Source of the DNA: Candidatus Saccharicenans sp. | GTDB lineage: Bacteria > Acidobacteriota > Aminicenantia > Aminicenantales > Saccharicenantaceae | Reading direction: 5' to 3' | Assembly: GCA_030018265.1 (NCBI GenBank) | Contig: JASEFX010000002.1 | Coordinates: 109,506-142,087 of the forward strand | Length of the DNA: 32,582 nt | Program-made: the position numbers and the translations under genes | The notes under the pieces: model-generated | Databases searched by the model: none | Told to the model about the DNA's origin: nothing | The model's input: only the letters and a program-made list of their open reading frames with translations | Shown: positions 16,555 through 25,874 of the stretch, one piece after another | Layout: each line of letters starts with the position of its first letter | How positions within the stretch are numbered: position 1 is the stretch's first letter

Positions 16555-18338
16555 AAGTGGTGATTCAGCCCGGTGCCCCGTTTTATTCTGGCCAGAGGAA
16601 GAAAGCCAGAATCATCTTCAGCTTCCTTCTGCTCTGGTTCATCATAATCTTCGCCAGGTTGATCGACCTCCAGGTTATCGAACATAAGAAATTGAAAGCG
16701 ATAGTCCAGGAACAGAGTCAGGACCTCATCACTGTCCTGCCGACGAGAGGAACGATTTTTGACAGAAACGGAAGGATCCTCGCCCGCAGTCTCCCGGCGG
16801 CTTCCGTTTTCTTTTCCCCGGTTCAGGGTGAATCGTTCGAACATCAGGTTAAAGGGATTTACCAGCTCAAAACCATTCTCCAGTTGAGCGATTCCGAGCT
16901 GAAAAAAATTATTAATTCGGTAGAAAAACGCCGCCGCTTCACCTGGATAAAAAGAAAAATCCCGCTGGAAGTGGCGGAAAAAGTTAAGAGTTTAAAGCTG
17001 CCTGGAATTTATATTCTGGAAGAAAACAAAAGATTTTATCCCCAGGGAACTCTGGCCGCTCACCTGCTGGGCGGAGTCAGCATAGACGATGTCGGACTGG
17101 CCGGAGTTGAATATTACTACAACACGCTGCTCCGCGGAGAAGAAGGGCAGCAGCTGATCATGAAAGATGCCCGTCGCCGGGAATTTTTTATTGAAACCAT
17201 CAAGGAAACAAAGCCCGGTCAGGACCTCTATCTGACGATCGATTCAACCATCCAGTACATAGCGGAAAAAGAACTTCAGCAGGCTGTGGAGAAACATCAG
17301 GCAAACTGGGGGACGATTGTGATTCTATCGCCCCGCACCGGAGAGGTTCTGGCGATGGCTACCTACCCGAGCTATGACCCGAATGAATTTCCGCCACCTG
17401 GAAATCTCATGCCCAACCGGGCAATCCAGCATACCTATGAACCCGGATCGACGGTGAAGATGGTAACCGCCGCCGCGGCCAGGGAGCTGGCGGGGTTGAG
17501 CTGGAACAGCTTTTTTGACTGCAGTCAGGGCTATCTGGTTTTTGGAGGGACGATCGTTCGTGACCATGTCCGCCTCGGAGTGCTCAGCTTTCCTGAAGTC
17601 ATCATCCATTCTTCCAACGTAGGAGCGATCAAAATCGCCGAGCAGATCGGCGCAGAAAATGTCTACCGGATGTTTAAGTTATTCAGGTTCGGGGAAAAAA
17701 CCGGTATTGACCTTCCGGGCGAAGAGTCGGGCGTGCTCCACCCCCTGGAAAGATGGAGGAAATCGTCCCTGCGGGTAGCCATCGGCTATGAGATTTCTGC
17801 CACTCCTCTCCAGGTGCTCAGAGCGATGAACATTTTCGCCAGCGGCGGCTATCTGGTAAAGCCAAGAGTGAGACTGGAGAAGCCAGCTCCCCTGAAAGAT
17901 GTCATCCCCGCGAGTTTTGAATCTCTGCCCGAAGGTCAACCGATCCTGAATTCACAAACGACCGCCGAGCTGGTCAGCAGGATCTTCGAAAAAGTAGTTG
18001 ATCTCGGAACAGGCCGCGAAGCCGGCCTGCCCGGTTATGCCATAGCCGGAAAGACCGGAACAGCCCAGAAATATGTGCCTGAGCTCAGAAGCTATTCGAG
18101 TTCGCGACACGTGGCCTCCTTCGTCGGGTTCGTTCCGGCAGACCGGCCGCTTATTTCGATGATCGTGGTCATAGACGAACCGCGGGGCACTTTTCATTAC
18201 GGCGGTCAGGTAGCCGCTCCAGTCTTCAGAGAAGTCGCCAGAAAGGTTCTGCTTTACCTGCAGCAACCACCCCGCAAAACGGCCGACGCTCTGATAATGG
18301 CCAGAAAAGACACTTCTTTTCAAGGAGTGAGCGACTGA
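16551..18338 (+). CDS. ftsI: Septal peptidoglycan D,D-transpeptidase (class B PBP, FtsI/PBP3)
   Basis: FtsI cross-links septal peptidoglycan in the periplasm and works with the polymerase FtsW. The 595-residue protein has one membrane anchor (about 20-42), a PBP-dimer domain with the conserved PTRGTIFDRNGRILA (64-78), and a transpeptidase domain from about 250 to 570. Catalytic motifs are Ser300-x-x-Lys303 in EPGSTVK, Ser354-Ser355-Asn356 in HSSNVG, and Lys501-Thr502-Gly503 in AGKTGTAQK. No PASTA domain is present. The ATG overlaps the ftsL stop by 4 bp, and murE follows after 1 bp. Confidence 0.96.
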   Translation: MKVVIQPGAPFYSGQRKKARIIFSFLLLWFIIIFARLIDLQVIEHKKLKAIVQEQSQDLITVLPTRGTIFDRNGRILARSLPAASVFFSPVQGESFEHQVKGIYQLKTILQLSDSELKKIINSVEKRRRFTWIKRKIPLEVAEKVKSLKLPGIYILEENKRFYPQGTLAAHLLGGVSIDDVGLAGVEYYYNTLLRGEEGQQLIMKDARRREFFIETIKETKPGQDLYLTIDSTIQYIAEKELQQAVEKHQANWGTIVILSPRTGEVLAMATYPSYDPNEFPPPGNLMPNRAIQHTYEPGSTVKMVTAAAARELAGLSWNSFFDCSQGYLVFGGTIVRDHVRLGVLSFPEVIIHSSNVGAIKIAEQIGAENVYRMFKLFRFGEKTGIDLPGEESGVLHPLERWRKSSLRVAIGYEISATPLQVLRAMNIFASGGYLVKPRVRLEKPAPLKDVIPASFESLPEGQPILNSQTTAELVSRIFEKVVDLGTGREAGLPGYAIAGKTGTAQKYVPELRSYSSSRHVASFVGFVPADRPLISMIVVIDEPRGTFHYGGQVAAPVFREVARKVLLYLQQPPRKTADALIMARKDTSFQGVSD

Positions 18339-18339
18339 G

Positions 18340-19806
18340 ATGAGACTCTCCGAATTGTTGAAAGAAATCCGGGTGATAAATCTGCAGTCGAAGGAAGACC
18401 CGGAAATAACCGGAATAGCCTACGATTCCCGCCGGGTTCAGCCCGGAAACATCTTTGTGGCCATCAAGGGAGAACGGGCTGACGGGAATGATTTTTTGAA
18501 AGAAGCATTCGAACGGGGAGCGGCAGCCATAATCTCCCAGCGACCGGCTCCCCGGGAAGTAGAAAAACCCTGGGTTGAAGTTCTCGATGCCCGGGAAGCC
18601 ATGGCTCTGCTCTCGGCCGCTTTTTACGGACATCCTTCATCGCAGCTCAAAATGGTGGGTATCACCGGGACGAAAGGAAAAACCACCACCACCTATATTC
18701 TGGAAGAAATTCTCAAAGCCGCCGGCTATAATCCCGGAGTGGTGGGAACAGTGGAATACCGCTGGGCGGGAAAACAATTCACGGCCGAAAGAACCACACC
18801 GGAAGCGCCCGAGATTCAGAAGTTTCTCCGCCAGATGGCAGAAGACGGCGTTACCCATTGTCTGATGGAAGTTTCCTCTCATTCACTCGAACTAAAAAGG
18901 GTCTGGGGAATCGGTTTTGACGTGGCCGTTTTCACCAACCTCAGCGGAGAGCATCTCGATTTCCATCAAACGATGGAGAATTACTTCGAATCAAAGAAAA
19001 AACTGTTTTATCTGAACCATAAAAGACAGGCTTCGATCGTCAACATCGACGACCCCTGGGGCGAGAAACTCCTCAGCGAATTGCCGATGCATACGATCAG
19101 CTTCGGTTTCAAAAAGGAAGCGGTGGTCAGGGCCGAAGATTTCAGTATCGATGAACAGGGAATGACGGCCACCGTTTACACTCCGCTCGGTCAGCTGACC
19201 TTCACCTCTTCGCTTATCGGCAGGCACAATCTTTACAACTTCCTGGCCGCCATATCCGTCGGTCTGGTGCTGTCGGTTCCGATTCCTGAAATAATCAGAG
19301 GCATAAGTTCGCTAAAAAAAGTCCCGGGTCGTTTTGAACTCGTCCCGAATAAACTTGGACTTAAGGTGGTCGTCGACTATGCTCATACTGATGCTGCGCT
19401 GGAAAATCTCCTGCAGGCTGTCCGGTGTCTTAACCCGGGAAAGGTCATCCTGGTGTTCGGGTGCGGCGGTGACCGCGACCGCCTGAAACGGCCCCGCATG
19501 GGCGAGGTGGCGGCTCGTCTGGCAGACTGGACGATCATCACTTCGGACAATCCAAGGTCAGAAGACCCGGAAAAAATCATGGCTGAAATTGAACATGGTT
19601 TTCATAAAGCTGGAAATCGCAATTACGAAAAAATAATCGACCGCCGGCAAGCCATAGAAACGGCGATCACCATTGCTGGAAAGGGCGACTGGGTGGTGCT
19701 GGCCGGAAAAGGTCACGAAACTTACCAGATCTTCGCCGACCGGACGATCCACTTCAGCGATGTGGAGACCGCCCGGGAGATACTCAGCCGCCTGGAGGAA
19801 AAATAG
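18340..19806 (+). CDS. murE: UDP-MurNAc-L-Ala-D-Glu:meso-2,6-diaminopimelate ligase
   Basis: MurE adds the third residue of the stem peptide in the cytoplasm, using ATP. The 488-residue protein has the three Mur-ligase domains. The P-loop is GTKGKTTTT (110-118), with HSLEL and NLSGEHLDFH in the central domain and SKKKLF at 218-223 containing the lysine expected to be carbamylated. DNPR (403-406) is the specificity motif of meso-diaminopimelate-adding enzymes; lysine-adding MurE lacks it. The cell wall is therefore predicted to be of the A1-gamma meso-DAP type. The gene lies between ftsI and murF with 1-bp gaps on both sides. Confidence 0.97.
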   Translation: MRLSELLKEIRVINLQSKEDPEITGIAYDSRRVQPGNIFVAIKGERADGNDFLKEAFERGAAAIISQRPAPREVEKPWVEVLDAREAMALLSAAFYGHPSSQLKMVGITGTKGKTTTTYILEEILKAAGYNPGVVGTVEYRWAGKQFTAERTTPEAPEIQKFLRQMAEDGVTHCLMEVSSHSLELKRVWGIGFDVAVFTNLSGEHLDFHQTMENYFESKKKLFYLNHKRQASIVNIDDPWGEKLLSELPMHTISFGFKKEAVVRAEDFSIDEQGMTATVYTPLGQLTFTSSLIGRHNLYNFLAAISVGLVLSVPIPEIIRGISSLKKVPGRFELVPNKLGLKVVVDYAHTDAALENLLQAVRCLNPGKVILVFGCGGDRDRLKRPRMGEVAARLADWTIITSDNPRSEDPEKIMAEIEHGFHKAGNRNYEKIIDRRQAIETAITIAGKGDWVVLAGKGHETYQIFADRTIHFSDVETAREILSRLEEK

Positions 19807-19807
19807 G

Positions 19808-21196
19808 ATGCTCGGACTGACGCTCGGACAGATTGCCAGACTGACCGGCGGACGTCTGCTTCAGGGCCGGCCGGATGTTCCGGTGCTGTCCTACATTTTT
19901 GACTCAAGACAGGCGGCTCCTGGAGCTCTGTTTTTCGCTCTGAAAGATAAGCGGGACGGTCATGAATTTGTCCGGGACGCGATGGAAAAGGGAGCTGTGG
20001 CTGCCTGTGTCTCCGAAGAAGTTTCCGGTCTGACTCCCGATTTCGGTCTGATCAAAGTCGATGACACTCTGAATGCCCTGCAAACCCTGGCGGCCAGAGT
20101 GCTGGAACACAGTCAGATGAAGGTGGTGGGGATTACCGGAAGCGTCGGCAAAACCTCAACCAAGGAATTCACCGCCCGTCTCCTCCGGGAAAAATTCCGT
20201 GTGTTGAAATCTCCCGGAAATTTCAACAACCAGATTGGCGTTCCGATAGCCATACTGTCGATGACCGGGTCGGAAAAGGTGGCTGTGCTGGAAATGGGCA
20301 TGAGCCAGCCGGGAGAGATAAGAAATTTGACCCGGATCGCACCCCCGGACGTGGCTGTGATCACGGCCATCGCGCCGGTTCATCTGGAATTTTTCGGATC
20401 GCTCGAAGGCATTGCCCGGGCAAAACGTGAAATACTGGAAGGAGCCAGGCCCGGAGCCCTGGCCGTGATGAACGGCGACGACCCGATCCTCAGAAATATG
20501 GCAGCCGGCTGGACTGATGGCCGGACGATTTTTTACGGTTCAGGTCCCGATTGTCAGGTCCGGGCTGAAAAGCTTCAGCACCTCGGGCTGGCCGGCATTT
20601 CCTTTAACCTGATCTTTAACAGCGAAAAAACTGAATTGCGGGTCCCGTTTCTCAACCGGGCTCTGGTCCGGAACCTGCTGGCGGCCTGCGCCGTTGCCCG
20701 GACGTTTGGATTAAAGCTGGAAGAAATATTACCTGCTCTATACGACCTTCCTCAGGTCGAACATCGCGGTCAACTTCTGGAATTAAAGGGCGGCATTAAA
20801 CTCTACGACGACTCCTACAATTCGAACCCGGTTGCTCTGAAAGCAGTTCTGGAAAGTCTTGGTTCGGTTCGGACCGGCCGGAAGATTGCGGTTCTCGGTG
20901 ACATGCTCGAGCTCGGTCCGGAGGAATTGAGGTTTCACCAGGAAGCTGGCCATACAGTGGCAGAGACCGGATGGAATTTTCTGGTTACCGTCGGGCAGAG
21001 AGCCAGGGCGATGGCGGAAGGAGCGTGCGAAGCGGGGCTGCCGGCGGAAGCGGTTTTTTCTTTTGACGAGGCGCTGTCCGCAGCCGAATGGCTTAAACGT
21101 TTCCTCCAGCCCGGAGATTTCGTGCTGGTGAAAGGTTCCCACGGTCTGGCTCTCGAACGGATCGTTGAATTATTGAAAAAAGAGATGGAGGACTGA
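19808..21196 (+). CDS. murF: UDP-MurNAc-tripeptide:D-Ala-D-Ala ligase
   Basis: MurF attaches the D-Ala-D-Ala dipeptide, finishing the cytoplasmic UDP-MurNAc-pentapeptide. The start chosen (19808) lies 1 bp after the murE stop and 9 nt after GGAGG (19794-19798). An in-frame ATG at 19673 would add 45 residues that are only an alternate frame of murE, so it is rejected. The resulting 462-residue protein has FDSRQAAPGALFFAL near the N-terminus, the P-loop GSVGKTST (111-118), then EMGMSQPGEI and DDSYNSNP. VLGDMLELG follows in the C-terminal domain. The length is normal for MurF. Confidence 0.96.
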   Translation: MLGLTLGQIARLTGGRLLQGRPDVPVLSYIFDSRQAAPGALFFALKDKRDGHEFVRDAMEKGAVAACVSEEVSGLTPDFGLIKVDDTLNALQTLAARVLEHSQMKVVGITGSVGKTSTKEFTARLLREKFRVLKSPGNFNNQIGVPIAILSMTGSEKVAVLEMGMSQPGEIRNLTRIAPPDVAVITAIAPVHLEFFGSLEGIARAKREILEGARPGALAVMNGDDPILRNMAAGWTDGRTIFYGSGPDCQVRAEKLQHLGLAGISFNLIFNSEKTELRVPFLNRALVRNLLAACAVARTFGLKLEEILPALYDLPQVEHRGQLLELKGGIKLYDDSYNSNPVALKAVLESLGSVRTGRKIAVLGDMLELGPEELRFHQEAGHTVAETGWNFLVTVGQRARAMAEGACEAGLPAEAVFSFDEALSAAEWLKRFLQPGDFVLVKGSHGLALERIVELLKKEMED

Positions 21197-21197
21197 A

Positions 21198-22286
21198 GTG
21201 CTGTACTGGTTGCTCGTCCCGTTAAGAGAGTATTTCTTCTTTTTCAACGTTTTCCGCTACATAACCGTCAGGACCGCTCTTGGCGGAATCACCGCTCTCG
21301 TGCTGATGTTCATCTTTACCCCGCTGTTCATCAGCCTTCTTAAGAAACATCAGGTCGGACAGGAAATCCGGCCGGAAGGACCCGCCTCACACCTGAACAA
21401 AAAAGGCACCCCCTCAATGGGTGGCGTACTCATCATCGGAGCCACCGTCCTCTCCACCCTGCTATGGGGTAATCTGGGTAACATCTATGTCTGGCTGGCC
21501 ATCGGCAGCATGCTGTTTTTTGGCGCGATCGGTTTCAGCGACGATTTCCTGAAATTCCGTTACCGCCGTTCTCTGGGTTTAACCGCCAGGCAGAAACTCA
21601 TACTGCAATCGCTGGTGGCAGCCGTTCTGGCCCTGACTCTCGTGCTGATCGGTCTGAAGGGTAAGTTCAGCCTGAACCTGAGCTTTCCTTTCGTCAAGGA
21701 ATGGACACCCTATCTCGGATGGTTTTATCTGCCCTGGATTCTTTTTATTCTTGTAGGTTCCTCCAATGCAGTGAACTTAGCCGACGGACTGGACGGGCTG
21801 GCCATCGGTCTTACCCTGATCGCTTCTGCCGCGCTGACCGCACTCACCTATGTCTCCGGTCATGCCGTCTGGTCGCAGTACCTGAACATCATCCGGGTGC
21901 CACTGGCTGCCGAGCTGACGGTCTTCGCCGGAGCTCTTACCGGTGCCTGTCTGGGATTCCTCTGGTTTAACTGCCATCCGGCTGAAATCTTCATGGGCGA
22001 CGTTGGAGCTCTTTCTCTTGGAGGCACGCTCGGCCTGATTGCCATTCTGATCAAGCAGGAATTTCTGCTTTTCGCCGTGGCCGGTGTGTTCATCCTGGAA
22101 GCCCTCTCGGTTTTGCTTCAGGTGGGCTATTTCAAGCTCAGCGGAGGGCGCAGAATTTTCAGGATGGCGCCGCTACATCATCACTTTGAACTTGCCGGCT
22201 GGCCAGAAGAAAAAGTGGTCATCCGTTTCTGGATAATCGGAATCATTTTCGCTCTGTTCAGCTTAACCACTTTGAAGTTGAGGTAA
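21198..22286 (+). CDS. mraY: Phospho-MurNAc-pentapeptide transferase
   Basis: MraY transfers phospho-MurNAc-pentapeptide to undecaprenyl phosphate, giving lipid I at the inner membrane. The 362-residue protein is polytopic with about ten membrane helices. Active-site motifs are KKGTPSMGG (68-76), Asp115-Asp116 in FSDDFLK, NAVNLADGLDG (190-200), Asp268 in MGDVG and the PLHHHFE histidine cluster (325-331). The start codon is GTG at 21198, 2 bp after the murF stop; GGAGGA lies about 5 nt upstream. murD follows after 2 bp. Confidence 0.97.
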   Translation: MLYWLLVPLREYFFFFNVFRYITVRTALGGITALVLMFIFTPLFISLLKKHQVGQEIRPEGPASHLNKKGTPSMGGVLIIGATVLSTLLWGNLGNIYVWLAIGSMLFFGAIGFSDDFLKFRYRRSLGLTARQKLILQSLVAAVLALTLVLIGLKGKFSLNLSFPFVKEWTPYLGWFYLPWILFILVGSSNAVNLADGLDGLAIGLTLIASAALTALTYVSGHAVWSQYLNIIRVPLAAELTVFAGALTGACLGFLWFNCHPAEIFMGDVGALSLGGTLGLIAILIKQEFLLFAVAGVFILEALSVLLQVGYFKLSGGRRIFRMAPLHHHFELAGWPEEKVVIRFWIIGIIFALFSLTTLKLR

Positions 22287-22288
22287 AG

Positions 22289-23665
22289 ATGGAACTTAAG
22301 AACAAAAAAGTCGTGGTCGTGGGCTTCGCCAGAACCGGACAGGCTCTCTGCGACTTTCTGCTGGAGCGGGGCGTGGCCAGTATTACGGTAAGCGACAAAA
22401 AACCGGAAAATCAGCTGGCGAAGGTGGCTGAATATAAAAAGAAGGGCGTCCTCTTTGACTGTGGCGGTCACCAGCTCGACCTTTTTCTCTCGGCTGACCT
22501 GGTCGTGCTGAGCCCGGGAGTTCCGCCGCTGCCGGAAATAATCGAAGCCCGGGAAAAAGGAGTCAGGGTCATTTCAGAAATTGAGCTGGCTTATGATTTC
22601 CTTCAGGGACGGATCATCGGCATCACCGGATCCAACGGAAAATCCACGACCACCACTCTAATTTACCAGATGCTGAAAAACAGCGAGCTTCGAGTCCATC
22701 TCACCGGCAACATCGGACGGCCGCTCATATCGTTTGTAAGGAAGAGCCGTCCGGGTGATATTATCGTCACTGAAATTTCCAGCTTTCAGCTGGAATTCAC
22801 CGAAAAATTCCGCACGGATATCGCCGTCTTCCTGAACATATCTCCCAACCACCTCGACTGGCATAAAACCTTCGAGAATTACATAAACGCTAAAAAGAAA
22901 CTTTTTGAACATCAGCAGCCCGGCGACCGGACGATCCTGAACCGCGACGACCGGATCCTCTGGAGCTGGCGCCGGGAGAAAAGAACTGAACTTTATGCTT
23001 TCAGCCGAAAGCATCAGGTACCCCGGGGTTGTTACCTCAAGGACTCAACGATCTGGTTGAAACTTGAGGAAGAACTTCCGGTGATAAAAACGAGCGACAT
23101 TAAACTGCGAGGGGTTCACAACCTGGAAAATGTCATGGCGGCCGCTCTCGCCTCCTATCTGGCAGGTGCCAGATTATCAGCCATCAGACAGACCATCAAA
23201 AAATTCAGGGGGTTGGAACACCGGATGGAAGAAGTGCGCACGATAAACGGCGTTCTTTTTGTCAACGACTCGAAAGCCACCACCGTCGCTGCCACCATCA
23301 AAGCAGTTGGAAGTTACCCGCGACCGATCGTGTTAATCCTCGGGGGGCGCGACAAGGGGGGAGACTTCTCCCCCCTCCGTCGCGCGTTAAAAAACCGCGT
23401 GAGGAAAATCCTCCTGATTGGAGAAGCCAGGGAAAAAATAAAAAAGGCGCTGGCCGGAGCCTTTCCGATCGAAGAAGTCTCTTCCTTCCGGGAGCTGGTC
23501 GAACGCGCTTACGAAGCAGCTCAACCGGGAGATGTCGTGCTGCTGGCACCGGCCTGCACTTCCTGGGATATGTTCAGGGATTTTGAGGAAAGGGGACGTG
23601 TTTTCAAGAAAGAAGTGAATTACCTGGCCAGAAAGCTGAAGGCCAGGAAGGAGAAGAAGGGCTGA
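22289..23665 (+). CDS. murD: UDP-MurNAc-L-alanine:D-glutamate ligase
   Basis: MurD adds D-glutamate to UDP-MurNAc-L-Ala. The 458-residue protein has an N-terminal Rossmann-like UDP-binding domain (VVVGFARTGQAL, 9-20), the P-loop GSNGKSTTT (114-122), then NISPNHLDWH in the central domain. NDSKATT and LGGRDKGGDFSPL in the C-terminal domain are standard MurD signatures. The last motif coincides with a large inverted repeat in the DNA, listed separately. The tail is very basic (RKLKARKEKKG). The stop TGA shares one base with the ftsW ATG. Confidence 0.96.
   Translation: MELKNKKVVVVGFARTGQALCDFLLERGVASITVSDKKPENQLAKVAEYKKKGVLFDCGGHQLDLFLSADLVVLSPGVPPLPEIIEAREKGVRVISEIELAYDFLQGRIIGITGSNGKSTTTTLIYQMLKNSELRVHLTGNIGRPLISFVRKSRPGDIIVTEISSFQLEFTEKFRTDIAVFLNISPNHLDWHKTFENYINAKKKLFEHQQPGDRTILNRDDRILWSWRREKRTELYAFSRKHQVPRGCYLKDSTIWLKLEEELPVIKTSDIKLRGVHNLENVMAAALASYLAGARLSAIRQTIKKFRGLEHRMEEVRTINGVLFVNDSKATTVAATIKAVGSYPRPIVLILGGRDKGGDFSPLRRALKNRVRKILLIGEAREKIKKALAGAFPIEEVSSFRELVERAYEAAQPGDVVLLAPACTSWDMFRDFEERGRVFKKEVNYLARKLKARKEKKG
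23347..23385. repeat. Bipartite inverted repeat inside murD
   Basis: The outer arms GCGCGAC (23347-23353) and GTCGCGC (23379-23385) pair perfectly over 7 bp. The inner arms GGGGGGAGA (23356-23364) and TCTCCCCCC (23367-23375) pair over 9 bp with a minimal loop. The inner and outer stems are separated only by AA on one side and TCC on the other. The RNA would form a very stable hairpin within the coding sequence, at the codons for the conserved GGRDKGGDFSPL segment. No T-run follows, so it is not a standard terminator. Confidence 0.75.
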
Positions 23666-24777
23666 TGGAAGTTTTGAGGAGATTTGCCTTCAACAAGTTC
23701 CTGCTCTTCCTCACCCTCGGTCTGGTGGTGCTGGGCATCATCATGGTTTTCAGCTCTTCCGCCATACTGGCGGCTGAAAGATACAGGCAGAGTTTCTATT
23801 TTCTGACCAACCAGATAGCCGCGGCCGTGGTCGGCCTGGTGCTGATGCTGGCGGTAGCTTCGCTCCGCGAGCCTGTTTTCATCCGGACGAGGTTCATCCA
23901 GCTGATCACCGGTTTCACCTTCGCTCTCCTGCTTCTCTGCTACCTTATGCCGGCTTCGGCCGGAACACACCGCTGGATTCAGTTCATGGGTGTTCGCTTC
24001 CAGCCTTCCGAGCTGGCCAAGGTGGTTATCGTGCTGTTCCTGGCCGATTACTGTTCGCGGCGGGCGGCCTCCATCAACCAGTGGAAAACCCTGATGGTTC
24101 CGGCCGGGGTGGTTCTGATGTTTGTCCTGGCCATTCTGCTCGAACCGGATTACAGCACTGCGGCTTTTATCTTTCTGATTTCGGCCATAATGCTGTATCT
24201 CGGCGGGGTCAAACTGAAAAACTTCGCCCTGCCGGCTCTTGTCTTCGCCATTTTATTCGTTATTTTTCTTTTTTCCGCCGACTACCGGGTAAACAGGGTG
24301 CACGGTTTTCTTTCCCAGGATAAGGATACGCTGGGCAAAGCCTTTCAGGTGAGACAGTCAAAACTGGCTGTCGGAGCCGGCGGATTGTTCGGCGTGAATA
24401 TCGGTGCCTCGACTCAAAAACTTTATTTTCTTCCCTGTGCCCATACTGACTTCATTTTCGCCATCATCGGGGAGGAGCTCGGGCTGATGGGAACGATAGC
24501 CACCATAACCGGTTTTCTGTTTTTCCTCCTTCTCGGGATGAAAATCGCCGCCCGGGCGCCTGAGTTAAATTATCGTCTGGTCGCTTACGGCCTGACCTTC
24601 AGCATATTAATCCAGGCATTTATAAATATCAGCGTGGTTCTGGGACTCGGTCCGGTTACCGGCATCCCGCTTCCGTTTATTTCCTTTGGACGTTCTGCCC
24701 TGGTCTGCAATTTGCTGGCCGTGGGCATTCTTCTAAACATCTCGCGGAGAAAGCTGGAGGTGCAGTTAGCTCGATGA
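23665..24777 (+). CDS. ftsW: Septal peptidoglycan glycosyltransferase (SEDS family)
   Basis: FtsW polymerises lipid II at the septum together with FtsI. The 370-residue protein is polytopic with about ten membrane segments and has the family features AGTHRWIQFMGVRFQPSELAK, EPDYSTA and HTDFIFAIIGEELG. Two normally conserved positions differ. LPCAHTDF has Cys where Glu or Asn is usual, and PLPFISFGRSAL has FGR where YGG is usual. Its place between murD and murG, directly in the dcw cluster, supports FtsW rather than RodA. The start overlaps the murD stop by 1 bp and the stop overlaps the murG start as ATGA. Confidence 0.94.
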   Translation: MEVLRRFAFNKFLLFLTLGLVVLGIIMVFSSSAILAAERYRQSFYFLTNQIAAAVVGLVLMLAVASLREPVFIRTRFIQLITGFTFALLLLCYLMPASAGTHRWIQFMGVRFQPSELAKVVIVLFLADYCSRRAASINQWKTLMVPAGVVLMFVLAILLEPDYSTAAFIFLISAIMLYLGGVKLKNFALPALVFAILFVIFLFSADYRVNRVHGFLSQDKDTLGKAFQVRQSKLAVGAGGLFGVNIGASTQKLYFLPCAHTDFIFAIIGEELGLMGTIATITGFLFFLLLGMKIAARAPELNYRLVAYGLTFSILIQAFINISVVLGLGPVTGIPLPFISFGRSALVCNLLAVGILLNISRRKLEVQLAR

Positions 24778-25874
24778 GCAGGAAAACAGTGATCATAAGC
24801 GGTGGCGGCACCGGCGGCCATCTCTACCCGGCGCTGGTGGTCGGGAGAACCCTTCTCTCCCTGCAGCCGGACATAAAGCTGATCTATGTCGGAAGCACCA
24901 GGCCGGTGGAAAAGAAAATCATGTCGGCAGAAGTCCAGCACTTTCTGACTCTGCCGGTGGAGGGGCTGAAACACCGGGGCTGGAAGAAATTCCTCGGACT
25001 GGCTCTCCTGCCTCTGGCTTTCCTCAAGTCTTTCTACATACTCCTCCGGTTCCGACCGGCGCTGGTGATTGGAGTCGGCGGATTCAGCTCGGGCCCGATC
25101 GTTCTCCTGGCTGCGCTGATGAAAAAACCGACGGTGATTCTTGAACAGAATGCTTTGCCCGGGTTTACCAACCGCCAGCTCGGACGGTTTGTCGACCGGG
25201 TGGTGGTTTCCTTCGCCAGCTCTCTGGGTTATTTCGGAAAGAAAGCCATTCTCCTGGGCAATCCTGTAAGGCCGGAGTTTTACTCAATTCCAAAAAAGCA
25301 GAGGGGAAAGGAACTCACTCTGCTCGTTTTTGGCGGGAGCCAGGGTTCAAAATTTCTTAACGACGGGGTTATGGAAAGCCTTCCGCTCCTGAGTGAGATA
25401 AAAGACTCCCTGATGATATATCATCAGACAGGAGAAAAAGACCTGGAAAGGGTGAGCGAAGCCTATAGAGAACAGGGATATTCCCGGGCGGTGGTCAGCG
25501 CTTATTTTTCACCGATGGCTGAATACCTGGCCAGAGCCGACCTGGTCGTCTGCCGGGCCGGCGCCACCACCTGCGCCGAATTGATAGCCGCGGGCAAACC
25601 GGCTATTTTAATTCCTTTTGCCGCGGCTGCCGACAACCATCAGGAACATAACGCCAGGGAGCTGGAAAAGGCCGGCGGAGCCGAAGTGATCCTGGAAAAA
25701 GATTTCCGGCCGGGGCTTCTGGCGGAAAGAATCAAATTCTATTTCACCCGCAGGGAAATGCTTGACCGGATGGAAGAAAACCTGAGGAAACTGCGAACAG
25801 AAAATGCAGCTGAAAATATTGCCCGTCTCTGTCTGAAACTGATGAACAGAGACAAAGGAGAAAATCGTGGTTAA
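24774..25874 (+). CDS. murG: UDP-GlcNAc:lipid I N-acetylglucosaminyltransferase
   Basis: MurG adds GlcNAc to lipid I, making lipid II on the inner face of the inner membrane. The 366-residue GT-B protein has the N-terminal GGGTGGH loop (10-16) and VGVGGFSSGP, with EQNALPG in the acceptor domain. FGGSQGS is followed by the donor-site signature RAGATTCAELIAAGKP and an AADNHQEHNA segment. A hydrophobic and basic patch at about 72-94 (KFLGLALLPLAFLKSFYILL) is the expected membrane-association surface. It overlaps ftsW by 4 bp and murC by 8 bp. Confidence 0.96.
   Translation: MSRKTVIISGGGTGGHLYPALVVGRTLLSLQPDIKLIYVGSTRPVEKKIMSAEVQHFLTLPVEGLKHRGWKKFLGLALLPLAFLKSFYILLRFRPALVIGVGGFSSGPIVLLAALMKKPTVILEQNALPGFTNRQLGRFVDRVVVSFASSLGYFGKKAILLGNPVRPEFYSIPKKQRGKELTLLVFGGSQGSKFLNDGVMESLPLLSEIKDSLMIYHQTGEKDLERVSEAYREQGYSRAVVSAYFSPMAEYLARADLVVCRAGATTCAELIAAGKPAILIPFAAAADNHQEHNARELEKAGGAEVILEKDFRPGLLAERIKFYFTRREMLDRMEENLRKLRTENAAENIARLCLKLMNRDKGENRG

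Noticed and set aside
19673-19807. Upstream start for murF
   Set aside because: The extra 45 residues are the murE sequence in another frame; the ATG at 19808 has GGAGG at proper spacing and gives a normal MurF N-terminus.
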